From the NCBI GenBank assembly GCA_015066385.1, contig SVOJ01000016.1, positions 1-64,000 on the forward strand: a DNA stretch of 64,000 nucleotides. The letters run 5' to 3'. Source of the stretch: Oscillospiraceae bacterium. GTDB lineage: Bacteria; Bacillota; Clostridia; Oscillospirales; Acutalibacteraceae. Made by a program: the position numbers and the translations under genes. Shown piece after piece: positions 7,229-15,663 of this stretch (position 1 is its first letter; each line of letters begins with the position of its first letter). A model generated the notes under the pieces. It ran no database searches, was not told the DNA's origin, and saw only the letters and a list, made by a program, of their open reading frames with translations.

Positions 7229-8449
7229 TTAATTTTCAATAATAATTTCAGCCGGGGGATAGGCTTCCATTTGTTCGTTTTGCTCCTGAAAAATATCACA
7301 GCCGTTCAGATGGCAATTCTTTAAGGTGATGGAATCGGTTTTTGTTTTTACATAGGCAAGATGCTTTGTTGCGCAGTGCACCTGCACATTTTCAAAGATG
7401 ATATTTTTAACCTCCGGCATCGGAAATCCCGCGTGGTAGCTGCGCAGATATTCGTCATAAGAGGCATAAATGAGCATCTGATTTCTTCTCGGCTGCTGTA
7501 ATGCGATATTGCGCAGGGTAATATTGCGGCAGGATGCTGTCAGCGGAAGCTTGTCCGGCTCATAGCCGTAATGGGTTCGTACCCAGCGGATGCCGTCAAT
7601 CTCCGCAAAGCCTTTTTCATGTGTCGGCGGTGTGGTGGAAATGTACGCTTCATTGTCGGGGCTCATGACGACCCGATACAGCTTTCCGTTATGCACAACG
7701 GCATCGGAATGATAGACCGTCATACCGCTTTTCCATTGTGTCCACCCGCCTACAAGAATGCGCAGAAAGAACGATTCGGTTGGTGCACCCTTCAGGTCAA
7801 TGCAGTTTTCGATCAGCCCGTTTTCAATATCGCCCATATTGGGATTTGAAACGGAATAATCACTGCAGTTGATTGCAATGGCATCGTCCATGGTGCGGAA
7901 TCTGCAGTCGCGCACGACAAAATCCGAACCGGGACCGAAGTGGATGCCGTCTTTTAAGCCTTCCAGGTGACAGCGTTCCAGAACCGCATTTTTGAAATTG
8001 CAGATCTGAATGGCATAATCTTTCCGTGACAGATCTGTTATTGTAATGTCACTTAAATATAAATCTTCAATGTAAAAAAAGGCAAGGTGCCCGCGCAACC
8101 CCGTGACTGTCTTTTCACAGCCGGTTTCTGCGGCAGTGCTTTGCACGCCGTTTGTCAGCAGATGCAAGCCTGTCAGACGGATATCCGTATTTTTGATTCC
8201 CGTCAAAGCACCTCTGTTGATGAACTGATTGCCGTTTTTTCCGCTCTTGCTTTCGGTTCGTTTTAAAACAACCCCTTCGGCAAAGTGTAAATGGGTGTGG
8301 TCGGGCAAAAAAACGGTTTCGCTGATTTCGTAAATGCCGGGCTGAACGACAGTGATCTCCCCGCCGTTTTTAACAGCCGCATTGAGAGCTGCCGCATTTG
8401 CTTCGGGATCGTTGTGCGTAGAAAAACCGTAATTATGTGCATTGATCAT
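7229..8449 (-). CDS. GH28-like right-handed beta-helix protein (pectin-active enzyme candidate)
   Basis: This 406-residue protein lacks a signal peptide. The N-terminus (NDPEANAAALNAAV, then GGEITVVQPGIYEI) is the pectate-lyase/GH28 superfamily opening. Coil repeats contain LKDGIHFGPGSD and MDDAIAIN, matching the NTDG-type and DDxIA acidic sites of GH28 polygalacturonases; the usual GHG is not seen. About 55 residues inserted near the middle (WKSGMTVYHSD, VVHNGKLYRVV, IDGIRWVR) look like a CBM5/12-type carbohydrate-binding fold. The start at 8449 is preferred over an ATG 15 bases upstream because GGAGG lies eight bases before it. The lack of a secretion signal suggests action on imported oligosaccharides. 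Confidence 0.75.
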   Translation of the reverse strand: MINAHNYGFSTHNDPEANAAALNAAVKNGGEITVVQPGIYEISETVFLPDHTHLHFAEGVVLKRTESKSGKNGNQFINRGALTGIKNTDIRLTGLHLLTNGVQSTAAETGCEKTVTGLRGHLAFFYIEDLYLSDITITDLSRKDYAIQICNFKNAVLERCHLEGLKDGIHFGPGSDFVVRDCRFRTMDDAIAINCSDYSVSNPNMGDIENGLIENCIDLKGAPTESFFLRILVGGWTQWKSGMTVYHSDAVVHNGKLYRVVMSPDNEAYISTTPPTHEKGFAEIDGIRWVRTHYGYEPDKLPLTASCRNITLRNIALQQPRRNQMLIYASYDEYLRSYHAGFPMPEVKNIIFENVQVHCATKHLAYVKTKTDSITLKNCHLNGCDIFQEQNEQMEAYPPAEIIIEN

Positions 8450-8482
8450 TGAAAGATCCTCCATTTTATTCGCATTGTCCTA

Positions 8483-8512
8483 ATTTTATCATAATTGAAA
8501 GTTAAAATGCAA
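8483..8512 (-). promoter_or_regulatory. promoter of the beta-helix gene
   Basis: On minus, TTGCAT (8512-8507) and TAAAAT (8488-8483) have an 18-base spacer. It lies between the divergent beta-helix and SGNH genes. Confidence 0.5.
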
Positions 8513-8541
8513 CCATTTTTAAGAACAGGCAGGAATGAAGT

Positions 8542-9204
8542 ATGAACAGAAAAATTATTTTGTTTCAGGGCGATTCCATTACCGACGGCAACCGCCTCAA
8601 AGATTATCCGTCGGATCTCAACCATCAGATCGGCCACGGCTATCCCTATGTGATCGTCGGCAAACTCGGTGCAGAGCATCCGCAGGCAGGCTTGCAGTTT
8701 GTCAATCGCGGCATTTCCGGCAACACCGTGCAGAATCTTTCTGACCGTTGGCAGAAGGATTGTCTGGACATCTGCCCTGATGTGCTCAATATTTTAGTCG
8801 GTGTCAACGATGTGCATTACTCCGTGTTCAACGGCAAGGAATTCTGCATTGAAAAAATAAAAGAAACCTACATAAGTCTGATCGACCGTGTAAGGGAAGT
8901 CAATCCCGAAGTGAAGATCATCCTGTGTGAGCCGTTTAACTACGCCATTGAAAGTCCCGGCAAAGAGTGGGCAAAGTGGCATCCGCGGCTTCTGCAGGTG
9001 CAGAAAATGGTGCGTGAAATTGCAGAAGAAAAGAATGTATTTTTCCTGCCCTTGCAACAGATGTTTGATGAGCTTTGTGAAAAAGCAGAGCCGTCTTATT
9101 GGATCTGGGACGGGATTCATCCCACGGAAAGCGGTCATTGGATGATTGCACAAAAGTGGCTTGATTTTGTGCGCGAAAACGATATTCTCTGTTTAGATAC
9201 TTAA
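8542..9204 (+). CDS. SGNH/GDSL hydrolase (carbohydrate esterase candidate)
   Basis: This 220-residue intracellular esterase of the SGNH fold has block I GDSITDG with nucleophile Ser12, block [11 protein letters not shown] (Gly), block III VGVND (Asn) and block [12 protein letters not shown] (Asp and His of the triad). The close spacing and lack of a signal peptide resemble rhamnogalacturonan- or xylan-acetylesterase-like proteins that remove acetyl groups from glycan fragments. It is divergent from a GH28-like gene, which supports a role in pectin-type saccharide use. The substrate is inferred. It is probably co-transcribed with rubredoxin 46 bases downstream, since no terminator separates them. 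Confidence 0.88.
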   Translation: MNRKIILFQGDSITDGNRLKDYPSDLNHQIGHGYPYVIVGKLGAEHPQAGLQFVNRGISGNTVQNLSDRWQKDCLDICPDVLNILVGVNDVHYSVFNGKEFCIEKIKETYISLIDRVREVNPEVKIILCEPFNYAIESPGKEWAKWHPRLLQVQKMVREIAEEKNVFFLPLQQMFDELCEKAEPSYWIWDGIHPTESGHWMIAQKWLDFVRENDILCLDT

Positions 9205-9213
9205 CAAACGGGT

Positions 9214-9253
9214 CATACTGCAAGTAAATCATTTTCGGAGGAATTGCAGTATG
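9214..9253 (+). promoter_or_regulatory. hairpin enclosing the rubredoxin ribosome-binding site
   Basis: CATACTGCAA (9214-9223) is the exact reverse complement of TTGCAGTATG (9244-9253). The 3' arm includes the rubredoxin ATG, and the 20-base loop holds the RBS GGAGGA (9237-9242). In mRNA this would hide the start codon in a 10-bp stem, so translational control is possible. Confidence 0.55.
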
Positions 9254-9406
9254 AAATATGTGTGTGAAGTCTGCGGATACATTTACGATGAAGAACAGGG
9301 CGATCCCGAAAACGGCGTAGCACCCGGCACAGAATGGTCGGATGTGCCCGAAACATGGGTCTGTCCCTTATGCGGAGTCGGAAAAGAACTGTTTACGGAT
9401 GAATAA
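9251..9406 (+). CDS. rubredoxin
   Basis: This 51-residue iron protein has two Cys pairs, CEVCGY (Cys5, Cys8) and CPLCGV (Cys38, Cys41), spaced as in classical rubredoxins. The usual aromatic and acidic core ([18 protein letters not shown], FxDxPExWVCP-like) is also present. It carries single electrons in the cytoplasm of anaerobes, typically from NAD(P)H-rubredoxin reductase to oxygen- or peroxide-detoxifying enzymes. A flavodiiron protein at 13445-14605 is a likely acceptor. The RBS GGAGGA is strong. The start codon lies in an inverted repeat with the sequence upstream. Confidence 0.96.
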   Translation: MKYVCEVCGYIYDEEQGDPENGVAPGTEWSDVPETWVCPLCGVGKELFTDE

Positions 9407-9438
9407 AAAAGACGGTGCAGACGCAATGCCTGCACCGT
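9405..9438. terminator. bidirectional terminator between rubredoxin and GH16 genes
   Basis: ACGGTGCAG (9412-9420) pairs with CTGCACCGT (9430-9438). The minus strand has a run of T after it, so it mainly serves the GH16 gene. It also caps the rubredoxin transcript. Confidence 0.75.
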
Positions 9439-9444
9439 TTAAAC

Positions 9445-10293
9445 TTATTTCAACAGATCGTTGTACTGATACACTCTAACATAGTCCACAATGAACTGAT
9501 ATTCTTCGTCAATGTTCATTTCATTCTGCGGCACACCGTTTTCGCCTCTGACTTCAAGCGAGAGAATCAGATATTCTTCATTCTGCGAAACACCGCCGAA
9601 ATCGGTGCGGAAGGATTCAACACCGTTGATGTAGAAAATATATTCGTTTTCGTTCCATTCAAGGCCGTAGGTGTTGTATTCTTCATACGGATTGCCCTTG
9701 ATGAGGAATTTTTTGGCTCCCATCTTCTGATGCATATCGCCGTAGTTGTCAAAATGCAGGTTGCTTGTCACGGCATTGTTGATTTTGTCGCCGTAGCAGT
9801 CGCTTTCAAAAATGTCGATTTCGGTGCCGTCTTTTCCGTTGCCGTCTTCGTTGTAAACACCGTCGTTCATCAGCCAGAATGCCGTCCAGAGATCTGCGCT
9901 TGCGGGCAGGATGCAACGGCATTCAAAATAGCCGAATTTTTGTGAGAATCCGTTGGGGGAGTCGGAGTCGGTATCGATGCCTGCACTGTACCAGCCTGCA
10001 CCCTTGCCGCCCATGCCGTCAGAGAGATATTTCAGCGGAATCACAAGATTGCCGTCTTCGGTGTAAGCCATATACTGATTCCAGTAAGAGCCTTTTCTGA
10101 TTTCGCTTGTCTGTCCCCATGTGTAATGGCCCGACCATACACTGCGGTCAAGCTCGCCTTCAAATTCTTCTTCAAATGTCAGGGTGAATTTGCTCATATC
10201 TACCTTTTGTCCCATGGGATAGTGGGCGATCCCCAGAAACATGAGCACGGTTGAAAGTGCGGAAAGAAGCATGGCGATGAATTTTTTAAACAT
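9445..10293 (-). CDS. secreted GH16-family glycoside hydrolase (beta-glucanase-like)
   Basis: This 282-residue protein has an N-terminal signal or anchor segment (FKKFIAMLLSALSTVLMFLGIA). The GH16 jellyroll follows: FEEEFEGELDRSVW, the substrate-cleft stretch FGYFECRCILP, ADLWTAFWLM, and the catalytic motif GTEIDIFES in which the first Glu is nucleophile, Asp assists and the last Glu is acid/base. Later come TYGLEWNENEYIFYING and the C-terminal FIVDYVRVYQ strand. The family cleaves beta-1,3/1,4-glucans, agarose-type or xyloglucan chains; the laminarinase/lichenase branch is most likely. There is no lipobox or sortase signal. It is a single gene with its own promoter flanked by direct repeats. 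Confidence 0.93.
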   Translation of the reverse strand: MFKKFIAMLLSALSTVLMFLGIAHYPMGQKVDMSKFTLTFEEEFEGELDRSVWSGHYTWGQTSEIRKGSYWNQYMAYTEDGNLVIPLKYLSDGMGGKGAGWYSAGIDTDSDSPNGFSQKFGYFECRCILPASADLWTAFWLMNDGVYNEDGNGKDGTEIDIFESDCYGDKINNAVTSNLHFDNYGDMHQKMGAKKFLIKGNPYEEYNTYGLEWNENEYIFYINGVESFRTDFGGVSQNEEYLILSLEVRGENGVPQNEMNIDEEYQFIVDYVRVYQYNDLLK

Positions 10294-10326
10294 AAAAACA
10301 ACCTCCGTTTTTGTTCTGTAAAATCA

Positions 10327-10371
10327 ATATAACAGAAAAATGCAACTTTTGTCAATACGAATGCAACTTTT
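10327..10371 (-). promoter_or_regulatory. GH16 promoter with flanking direct repeats
   Basis: On minus, TTGACA (10355-10350) and TTATAT (10332-10327) have a 17-base spacer. Two copies of AATGCAACTTTT (plus-strand reading) lie at 10339-10350 and 10360-10371, 21 bp apart, one inside the spacer and one just upstream of -35. This is a plausible tandem operator. Confidence 0.6.
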
Positions 10372-10425
10372 TAAGATTCTCAAACGTTCTTATAGGTGAA
10401 AGGCCTTTCGGAAAGGAGAGGAAAT

Positions 10426-10890
10426 ATGCCTGATGTATTTACAAGTTTAGTCGAACAATATGCCGACATGGTCACAAAGCTTTGCTTTTTGCAACTGCAA
10501 AATCGCGCCGATGCAGAAGATGCATGGCAGAATGTTTTTTGCAAGCTTTACAAGACCCCGAAAATGTGGACCAAACCGCACGATGAACTGCGAAAATGGC
10601 TTGTCACCGTCACGCTCAACGAATGCCGCGATGCAAAACGCAGACTGTTTCACCGTAATCATGCGGATATTGATGAATTGCCTGTTGCGTATGAGCAGGA
10701 TTTTGATTTTAACCTCATAAATGAAGTCCGCAAACTCCCTGCAAAATATGCACAGCCGATCATTCTGTTTTATTTTGAGGGGTATTCCGTCAGCGAAATT
10801 TCCCGTATCCTTTCGGAAAAAGAAAACACCGTCAAGTCCCGCCTGAAACGGGGCAGAGAATTATTGAAAGGAGTTCTGACAGATGAATAA
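10426..10890 (+). CDS. ECF-type RNA polymerase sigma factor
   Basis: This 154-residue sigma-70-family protein has only regions 2 and 4. Region 2 (about 8-70) contains YADMVTKLCFLQLQNRADAEDAWQ and VFCKLY. Region 4 (about 100-150) has LPAKYAQPIILFYFEGYSVSEI with the helix-turn-helix and NTVKSRLKRGRELL. The start at 10426 follows AAGGAGAGG. Eight bases overlap the downstream membrane protein, the usual sigma/anti-sigma arrangement. The trigger is unknown. Confidence 0.92.
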   Translation: MPDVFTSLVEQYADMVTKLCFLQLQNRADAEDAWQNVFCKLYKTPKMWTKPHDELRKWLVTVTLNECRDAKRRLFHRNHADIDELPVAYEQDFDFNLINEVRKLPAKYAQPIILFYFEGYSVSEISRILSEKENTVKSRLKRGRELLKGVLTDE

Positions 10891-11872
10891 AATTGATTTT
10901 ACGGTACAAACACCGCAGGAATGGAAAGATGAACTTTTTGCAAAAACAAACACGAACAAACAAAAACACATAAAACCCGTGGCACTTCTTGCTGCCGTGT
11001 TGGCTGTGCTGGTCGGAGTATCGGGTACGGCATTCGCAGGCAAGGTAATGAACGCACCCGAATATTTCGGCTCGATCTTTCTCGGCAATACGCTTGCAGC
11101 GGGGGAGGTTTACTCCGCCAAAAACACGGTTTTTGAAAGCAGCCGTGAGGATCTTCAGATGACCTGTACGGGGATTATCGGGGATAAGATCAGCCTGCAT
11201 CTGATTTTTCGCATCACCTCAACAGGGGATCTTCGTTTTGATCCTGATTACAACTATCTGTTTGAAACAAACGACCAGGATTCAGGCTTCTTTCCGAGCA
11301 TGGGAAGAGGCATCGGTTGCCGGGTGATTGATGAAAGAAATCTTGAAATGTATATGGATATGACAGGCATTTCGGGCGGCAGCTTTGTCGGCAAAAAGGT
11401 CGGCTTCTTTTTTGAAAATTTTGAAAAATACCGGCTCGGCGGTGATTTCAGCGATCTGGAGGTGATTCCCTGCGCATTTGAGGGAACGATCACCGTGGAT
11501 TATACCAACACCACGCAAAAGCTCACAGCAACCGAAAACGAATTGACCGTGGACGGTGTCACGATGAAGCCGGAAAAAGCGGAAATCAGCAATATGAATC
11601 TTTGGTACGATATGGAAATCACGCAGGGAGCTGATCGCGTTTCGCCGCATATGCTTGAGTTTGTAAAAGGTGTGCTGACGCTTGCCTTTGCTGACGGCAG
11701 TGTGCAAAACTATGATCTGCAGCATCCGCCCGTGGACGACAACGACATTTTTGCTTCATCTGTCGGAAGAAGCGGCGATAAACTGACCTTTGTTCTGCAT
11801 TTGCCGTCCCTCATCCATGCGGCAGATGTGAAAAGCGTTGCCATTGACGGCGTTGTTTTGTTTGCAAGATAA
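10883..11872 (+). CDS. membrane anti-sigma factor-like protein (DUF4179-like)
   Basis: This 329-residue protein has a short cytoplasmic N-terminus (1-30), one transmembrane segment (about 31-52: PVALLAAVLAVLVGVSGTAFAG) and a long extracytoplasmic beta-rich region. That layout matches DUF4179-type proteins encoded directly after ECF sigma factors. The N-terminal segment is too short for a classical zinc-binding anti-sigma domain, so sigma binding is inferred from position. The outer domain (for example LHLIFRITSTGDLRFDPD) presumably senses an envelope signal. A terminator follows at 11948. Confidence 0.72.
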   Translation: MNKIDFTVQTPQEWKDELFAKTNTNKQKHIKPVALLAAVLAVLVGVSGTAFAGKVMNAPEYFGSIFLGNTLAAGEVYSAKNTVFESSREDLQMTCTGIIGDKISLHLIFRITSTGDLRFDPDYNYLFETNDQDSGFFPSMGRGIGCRVIDERNLEMYMDMTGISGGSFVGKKVGFFFENFEKYRLGGDFSDLEVIPCAFEGTITVDYTNTTQKLTATENELTVDGVTMKPEKAEISNMNLWYDMEITQGADRVSPHMLEFVKGVLTLAFADGSVQNYDLQHPPVDDNDIFASSVGRSGDKLTFVLHLPSLIHAADVKSVAIDGVVLFAR

Positions 11873-11947
11873 AAAGTGTTTTTTCTTGTTATTTTTTATG
11901 TTCAATCGGTTGCATTTTATTTAATAAATTAACTATTTGATGAATGC

Positions 11948-11986
11948 GAAAGGCGAACTGTAAAAAGTTTGCCTTTCTGTTTTTTT
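11948..11986 (+). terminator. terminator of the sigma/anti-sigma operon
   Basis: GAAAGGCGAAC (11948-11958) pairs with GTTTGCCTTTC (11967-11977) with one mismatch, followed by eight T with a single G before them. Confidence 0.8.
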
Positions 11987-12007
11987 GCAATAAGTCTGTT
12001 AATTCTA

Positions 12008-12036
12008 TTGACGGAATAAACAGATTGTGATAGAAT
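12008..12036 (+). promoter_or_regulatory. promoter of the AlbA_2 gene
   Basis: TTGACG (12008-12013) and TAGAAT (12031-12036) have a 17-base spacer. After it the sequence AATAGAAAG recurs, ending in the RBS AGAAAGGG before the ATG. Confidence 0.65.
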
Positions 12037-12077
12037 ACAATAGAAAGAAATAGCAATGCAATAGAAAGGGCGATCAT

Positions 12078-13355
12078 ATGGTATATATTGAGTCTGAAAA
12101 GTTAGAATTGAAAGTTCAATATACAACTGAAATCAAAAAAGAAATCGTTGCATTTTTGAACAGCGACGGCGGAACATTGATTATCGGTGTTGACGATAAC
12201 GGAAAAATTGTCGGTGTTGAAAACGCAAAAGATATTATAGAACGTATTTCCCTTATGATTCATGAGGCAATTAGGCCCGACGCTTCTTTGATTTGCAGTG
12301 CGGGAGAGTATGAAGAGGACGGAAAAACGATCGTCAGGGTTGTGATCGGCAGAGGTGTTAAAAAGCCTTATTACATTTATGAAAAAGGATTGAAGCCGAG
12401 TGGTGTATATCTCCGTATCAACAACACCTCACAGCAAGCATCCGAGTATGCTATCAAACAAATGATTATTGCAAGCGAGGAAAAATCGTTTGAAGCTTTA
12501 CCGAGTGTTGAACAAGACTTGACTTTTGATTATCTGGAAAGTGTTTTCAGACGTGCTGAACTTGAGTTGAAGCAAAAAACGCTCGGATTGTTGGACGCAA
12601 ACGGCAGTTATACCAATCTCGCTCTGCTTTTGTCCGATCAATGTCCTTTTTCTGTCAAAGCTGCAGTTTTTGACAGCGACGATAAGAGCAGATTTTTGGA
12701 TCGCAAAGAGTTTGAAGGCTCGCTTATTCGCCAGGCCGACGAGATTTATGAGTATTTGAAACTGAACAACAAAACGCGCGGAGAATATAACGGTTTGCGC
12801 AGAGAGGACAAGACTGAGTATAATCAGCTTGTTTTGCGTGAGGGGCTTTTGAATGCCATCACGCACAGAGATTACTCGCTCAACGGCAGCATTCTCATCA
12901 GTATTTATAAAAATCGTATCGAATATGTGTCTATCGGTGGTTTGGTATCGGGAATGACCTATGAGGATATGATGCTCGGGGTTTCGCGCTCAAGAAATGA
13001 AAAACTTGCGAATGTGTTTTTTAAACTCAAATACGTAGAAGCGTACGGTACCGGCATTGAAAAAATACAAGGTGACTATGAGCACACGGGACTTGAGCCG
13101 CGTTTTGAGGTATCGGATAACGGCTTCCTTTTGGTTTTGCCCAATAAAAATTATATGGAAAAAGCGAAGAAAATCCGCACCGATAAAGAGATTGTGTATG
13201 ATTTCATTGTCAGATGCGGCAGAGCCACTCGTGCACAGGTTCAAGAAGAATTGGGTTTCAAACTGACAAAAACACGAAACATTCTGTTGCAGTTAGAGCA
13301 GGAAGGTAAGATTGAACGCCGCGGCAATGGAAAAGGAATTTTTTATACCGTGTAA
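12078..13355 (+). CDS. AlbA_2 (Schlafen-type) domain ATP-binding protein
   Basis: This 425-residue protein has three parts. The N-terminal AlbA_2/Schlafen-like nucleic-acid-binding domain (1-130) shows ESEKLELKVQ, KEIVAFLNSDGGTLIIGVDDNGKIVG and the later GVYLRINNTS. A GHKL-type ATPase C-terminal region (about 220-340) shows VLREGLLNAITHRDY and YGTGIEKI. A winged helix follows (about 365-425, GRATRAQVQEELGF). Such proteins are widespread in bacteria as presumed transcription regulators, and some lie near defence genes. It is a solitary gene with its own promoter. The AT-richer sequence suggests it may be acquired, but this was not measured. Confidence 0.85.
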   Translation: MVYIESEKLELKVQYTTEIKKEIVAFLNSDGGTLIIGVDDNGKIVGVENAKDIIERISLMIHEAIRPDASLICSAGEYEEDGKTIVRVVIGRGVKKPYYIYEKGLKPSGVYLRINNTSQQASEYAIKQMIIASEEKSFEALPSVEQDLTFDYLESVFRRAELELKQKTLGLLDANGSYTNLALLLSDQCPFSVKAAVFDSDDKSRFLDRKEFEGSLIRQADEIYEYLKLNNKTRGEYNGLRREDKTEYNQLVLREGLLNAITHRDYSLNGSILISIYKNRIEYVSIGGLVSGMTYEDMMLGVSRSRNEKLANVFFKLKYVEAYGTGIEKIQGDYEHTGLEPRFEVSDNGFLLVLPNKNYMEKAKKIRTDKEIVYDFIVRCGRATRAQVQEELGFKLTKTRNILLQLEQEGKIERRGNGKGIFYTV

Positions 13356-13382
13356 AAAAGTGTTCGCAGGGAAAAAAGGATA

Positions 13383-13412
13383 TTGAAAATGAGGTCAATT
13401 CTGTGGTATAAT
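13383..13412 (+). promoter_or_regulatory. promoter of the flavodiiron gene
   Basis: TTGAAA (13383-13388) and TATAAT (13407-13412) have an 18-base spacer. It lies 33 bases before the ATG. Confidence 0.6.
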
Positions 13413-13444
13413 CATTACATGCGTAAAAAGAAAGGAATGCGAAT

Positions 13445-14605
13445 ATGATTATTACCAATGATATAAAATATGTCGGTGTCAATGACCGCAATATTGACCT
13501 TTTTGAAGGACAGTACATTGTCCCCAACGGAATGGCTTACAATTCTTATGTGATTCTCGATGAAAAAATCGCCGTTATGGATTCGGTGGATGCCAATTTC
13601 AAGGACGAATGGCTTACAAACATCGCTTCTGTTCTGGACGGCAGAAAACCCGATTATCTGATCGTTCAGCACATGGAACCTGACCATTCCGCCAATGTTG
13701 CGGCTTTTGCAGAAGTATATCCCGATGCCGTGATCGTCGCAAGTGAAAAGGCATTTGCAATGATGAACAAATACTTTGAAACCGATTTCTCTAACCGCAG
13801 AACGGTTGTCAAAGACGGTGATACACTGTCCCTCGGTAAGCACGAACTGACCTTTGTCACCGCATCCATGGTGCATTGGCCCGAAGTTATTATGACATAT
13901 GATGCAACCGACAAGGTGCTGTTTTCGGCTGACGGTTTCGGCAAATTCGGCGCATGGGATGCCGATGAAGACTGGGCTTGCGAGGCAAGAAGATATTATT
14001 TCGGCATCGTCGGCAAATACGGGCAGAGCACGCAGGCTGTGCTCAAAAAAGCCGCAGGACTTGACATTCAGATCATTTGCCCCCTGCACGGCCCCGTGCT
14101 GAACGAAAATCTCGGCTATTATCTTGACCTTTACAATACATGGTCTTCCTACGGTGTCGAGAGTGAGGGTGTTTGCATCTGCTACACTTCCGTTTACGGC
14201 AATACCAAAAAAGCGGTTGAGCTGCTCAGCGAAGAACTGAAAAACGCAGGTTGCCCCAAGGTCGCTGTCAATGACCTTGCACGCTGTGACATGGCGGAAG
14301 CCGTGGAAGATGCCTTCCGTTACGGCAAACTTGTGCTTGCAACCACCACCTACAACGGCGAGCTGTTCCCGTTCATGCACACCTTTGTGCATTGTCTTAC
14401 CGAACGCGGTTACAGAAACCGCACCATCGGTATCATTGAAAACGGTACATGGACACCCGTTGCGGCAAAGAACATCAAGCAGGCATTTGAAAAGAGCAAG
14501 GATATCACCTTTGCCGAACCTGTTGTGACTGTTCATGCCGCCGTCAAAGCGGAAAACATTGAGCAGATCAAAGCCCTGGCGGCATATCTTACCAAAGCGG
14601 AATAA
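13445..14605 (+). CDS. fprA: FprA-family A-type flavodiiron protein
   Basis: This 386-residue protein reduces O2 to water or NO to N2O in anaerobes. The N-terminal metallo-beta-lactamase-like domain (1-245) has the diiron ligands H76-x-E78-x-D80-H81 in QHMEPDH, H144 in SMVHW, D163 in SADGFG and H215 in PLHGPV. The C-terminal flavodoxin domain (from about 250) has YTSVYGNTKKAVE, the FMN phosphate loop, and TTTYNGELFPFM. No fused rubredoxin domain is present, so electrons probably come from separate rubredoxin such as that at 9251-9406. It is monocistronic. Confidence 0.95.
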   Translation: MIITNDIKYVGVNDRNIDLFEGQYIVPNGMAYNSYVILDEKIAVMDSVDANFKDEWLTNIASVLDGRKPDYLIVQHMEPDHSANVAAFAEVYPDAVIVASEKAFAMMNKYFETDFSNRRTVVKDGDTLSLGKHELTFVTASMVHWPEVIMTYDATDKVLFSADGFGKFGAWDADEDWACEARRYYFGIVGKYGQSTQAVLKKAAGLDIQIICPLHGPVLNENLGYYLDLYNTWSSYGVESEGVCICYTSVYGNTKKAVELLSEELKNAGCPKVAVNDLARCDMAEAVEDAFRYGKLVLATTTYNGELFPFMHTFVHCLTERGYRNRTIGIIENGTWTPVAAKNIKQAFEKSKDITFAEPVVTVHAAVKAENIEQIKALAAYLTKAE

Positions 14606-14612
14606 GTTTTTA

Positions 14613-14642
14613 CGGGAGCCTGAAAACGGCTCCTGTTTTTTT
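14613..14642 (+). terminator. terminator of fprA
   Basis: CGGGAGCC (14613-14620) pairs with GGCTCCTG (14628-14635) and is followed by eight T. Confidence 0.85.
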
Positions 14643-14781
14643 TACAGGTTGTTTTGCATTCTTCACAAAAAGTATTGAATGTTTGCGTATAATATGGTAA
14701 TATGACATAAAGGTGTGCCTTGGTACACCCGGCATTGTTTGCCGAATGAAAAAAATTTAATCAAAGAAGGAGAGATGTGTG

Positions 14782-15663
14782 ATGGCTTCGAGTTGTCCGA
14801 AGTGCGGCACTGCCCTGAAAATCTATCAGATGAGCCCCTACTGCAAAAAATGCGGTGTGCATCTTATGTTTGCATCATTTGAGGGACAGTTTGAAAAAGA
14901 CAGGCGCATTGCCGAAATGTCCATGGCGAATTTCCGTTATAACATGGTCAAACTCAAAAGTGCCTATACAGGTAGTTTGGCACAGAAACTCAGAATCTCT
15001 TTTGCATTTATTCCGCTTCTTGCCCTGCTGTTACCGTTGGGTAGTGTCAGCGTACATACACCCGTTTATGAAGCAGGGTTCACACTCAATGCCATCGATG
15101 TCATCATGAAGGGCATCATGGGCGGATTGTTTGGTACCCTCGGTTCGTTTGCACAAGGCCCCGTGTTCGGTCCCGTTGCAGATGCACTCAAAACCTGCAT
15201 CCTCGGCTATCTTGTGATGACAGCCGCCGCAGTATTGGTTCTTCTTATCGGTGCGCTCGGCTTCATCGGTAATAAAAAAGCATCGGTCATGATGATCGTT
15301 TTTTCGGCAATCGGTATGGTCGGGGCTGTGCTGACCAAAGTGTTCGGTGCTTCTCTTGTAGCCGCAGGCGAAGCGGCAGGTGCACTTGTGGAAGCCAAAT
15401 GCGGTATGTTGTTTTTGGTCGCCATGCTTTTGTTTGCGGCTCCCGTTGTTGCCGCGGTTCTGTGCCTTAAAAATCCGCCTGAACGCGTGTTCCGCGAAGG
15501 GGACGAACTGCGTGTGGAATACAGACGCAAATGGAAAAAGGGTGAAATTGACCTGCTCGACATTCCGGCGCCCATCTATGAATCCGAAGAAGACAGAGCC
15601 GAAAGACGCAGACTTGTAAGCGAAGCCTATCAGACAAATGAGGAGGTGACGGACAATGGCTGA
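14782..15663 (+). CDS. zinc-ribbon multi-pass membrane protein
   Basis: This 293-residue protein begins with a zinc ribbon (CPKCGTALKI, YCKKCGVHL; Cys pairs near 6-9 and 22-25). Four likely transmembrane segments follow (around 78-98, 130-165 with flanking glycines, 172-200 and 218-238), then a charged cytoplasmic tail (WKKGEIDLLDIPAPIYESEEDRAERR). ATG 14782 is preferred to the adjacent GTG because of its spacing from AAGGAGAG. It overlaps the next gene by eight bases. I do not recognise the family. The topology suggests a membrane regulator or an assembly factor for the operon's transporters. Confidence 0.7.
   Translation: MASSCPKCGTALKIYQMSPYCKKCGVHLMFASFEGQFEKDRRIAEMSMANFRYNMVKLKSAYTGSLAQKLRISFAFIPLLALLLPLGSVSVHTPVYEAGFTLNAIDVIMKGIMGGLFGTLGSFAQGPVFGPVADALKTCILGYLVMTAAAVLVLLIGALGFIGNKKASVMMIVFSAIGMVGAVLTKVFGASLVAAGEAAGALVEAKCGMLFLVAMLLFAAPVVAAVLCLKNPPERVFREGDELRVEYRRKWKKGEIDLLDIPAPIYESEEDRAERRRLVSEAYQTNEEVTDNG

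Noticed and set aside
13415..14536. 373-codon frame antisense to the flavodiiron gene
   Set aside because: It mirrors fprA, which has all diiron ligands and its own promoter and terminator.
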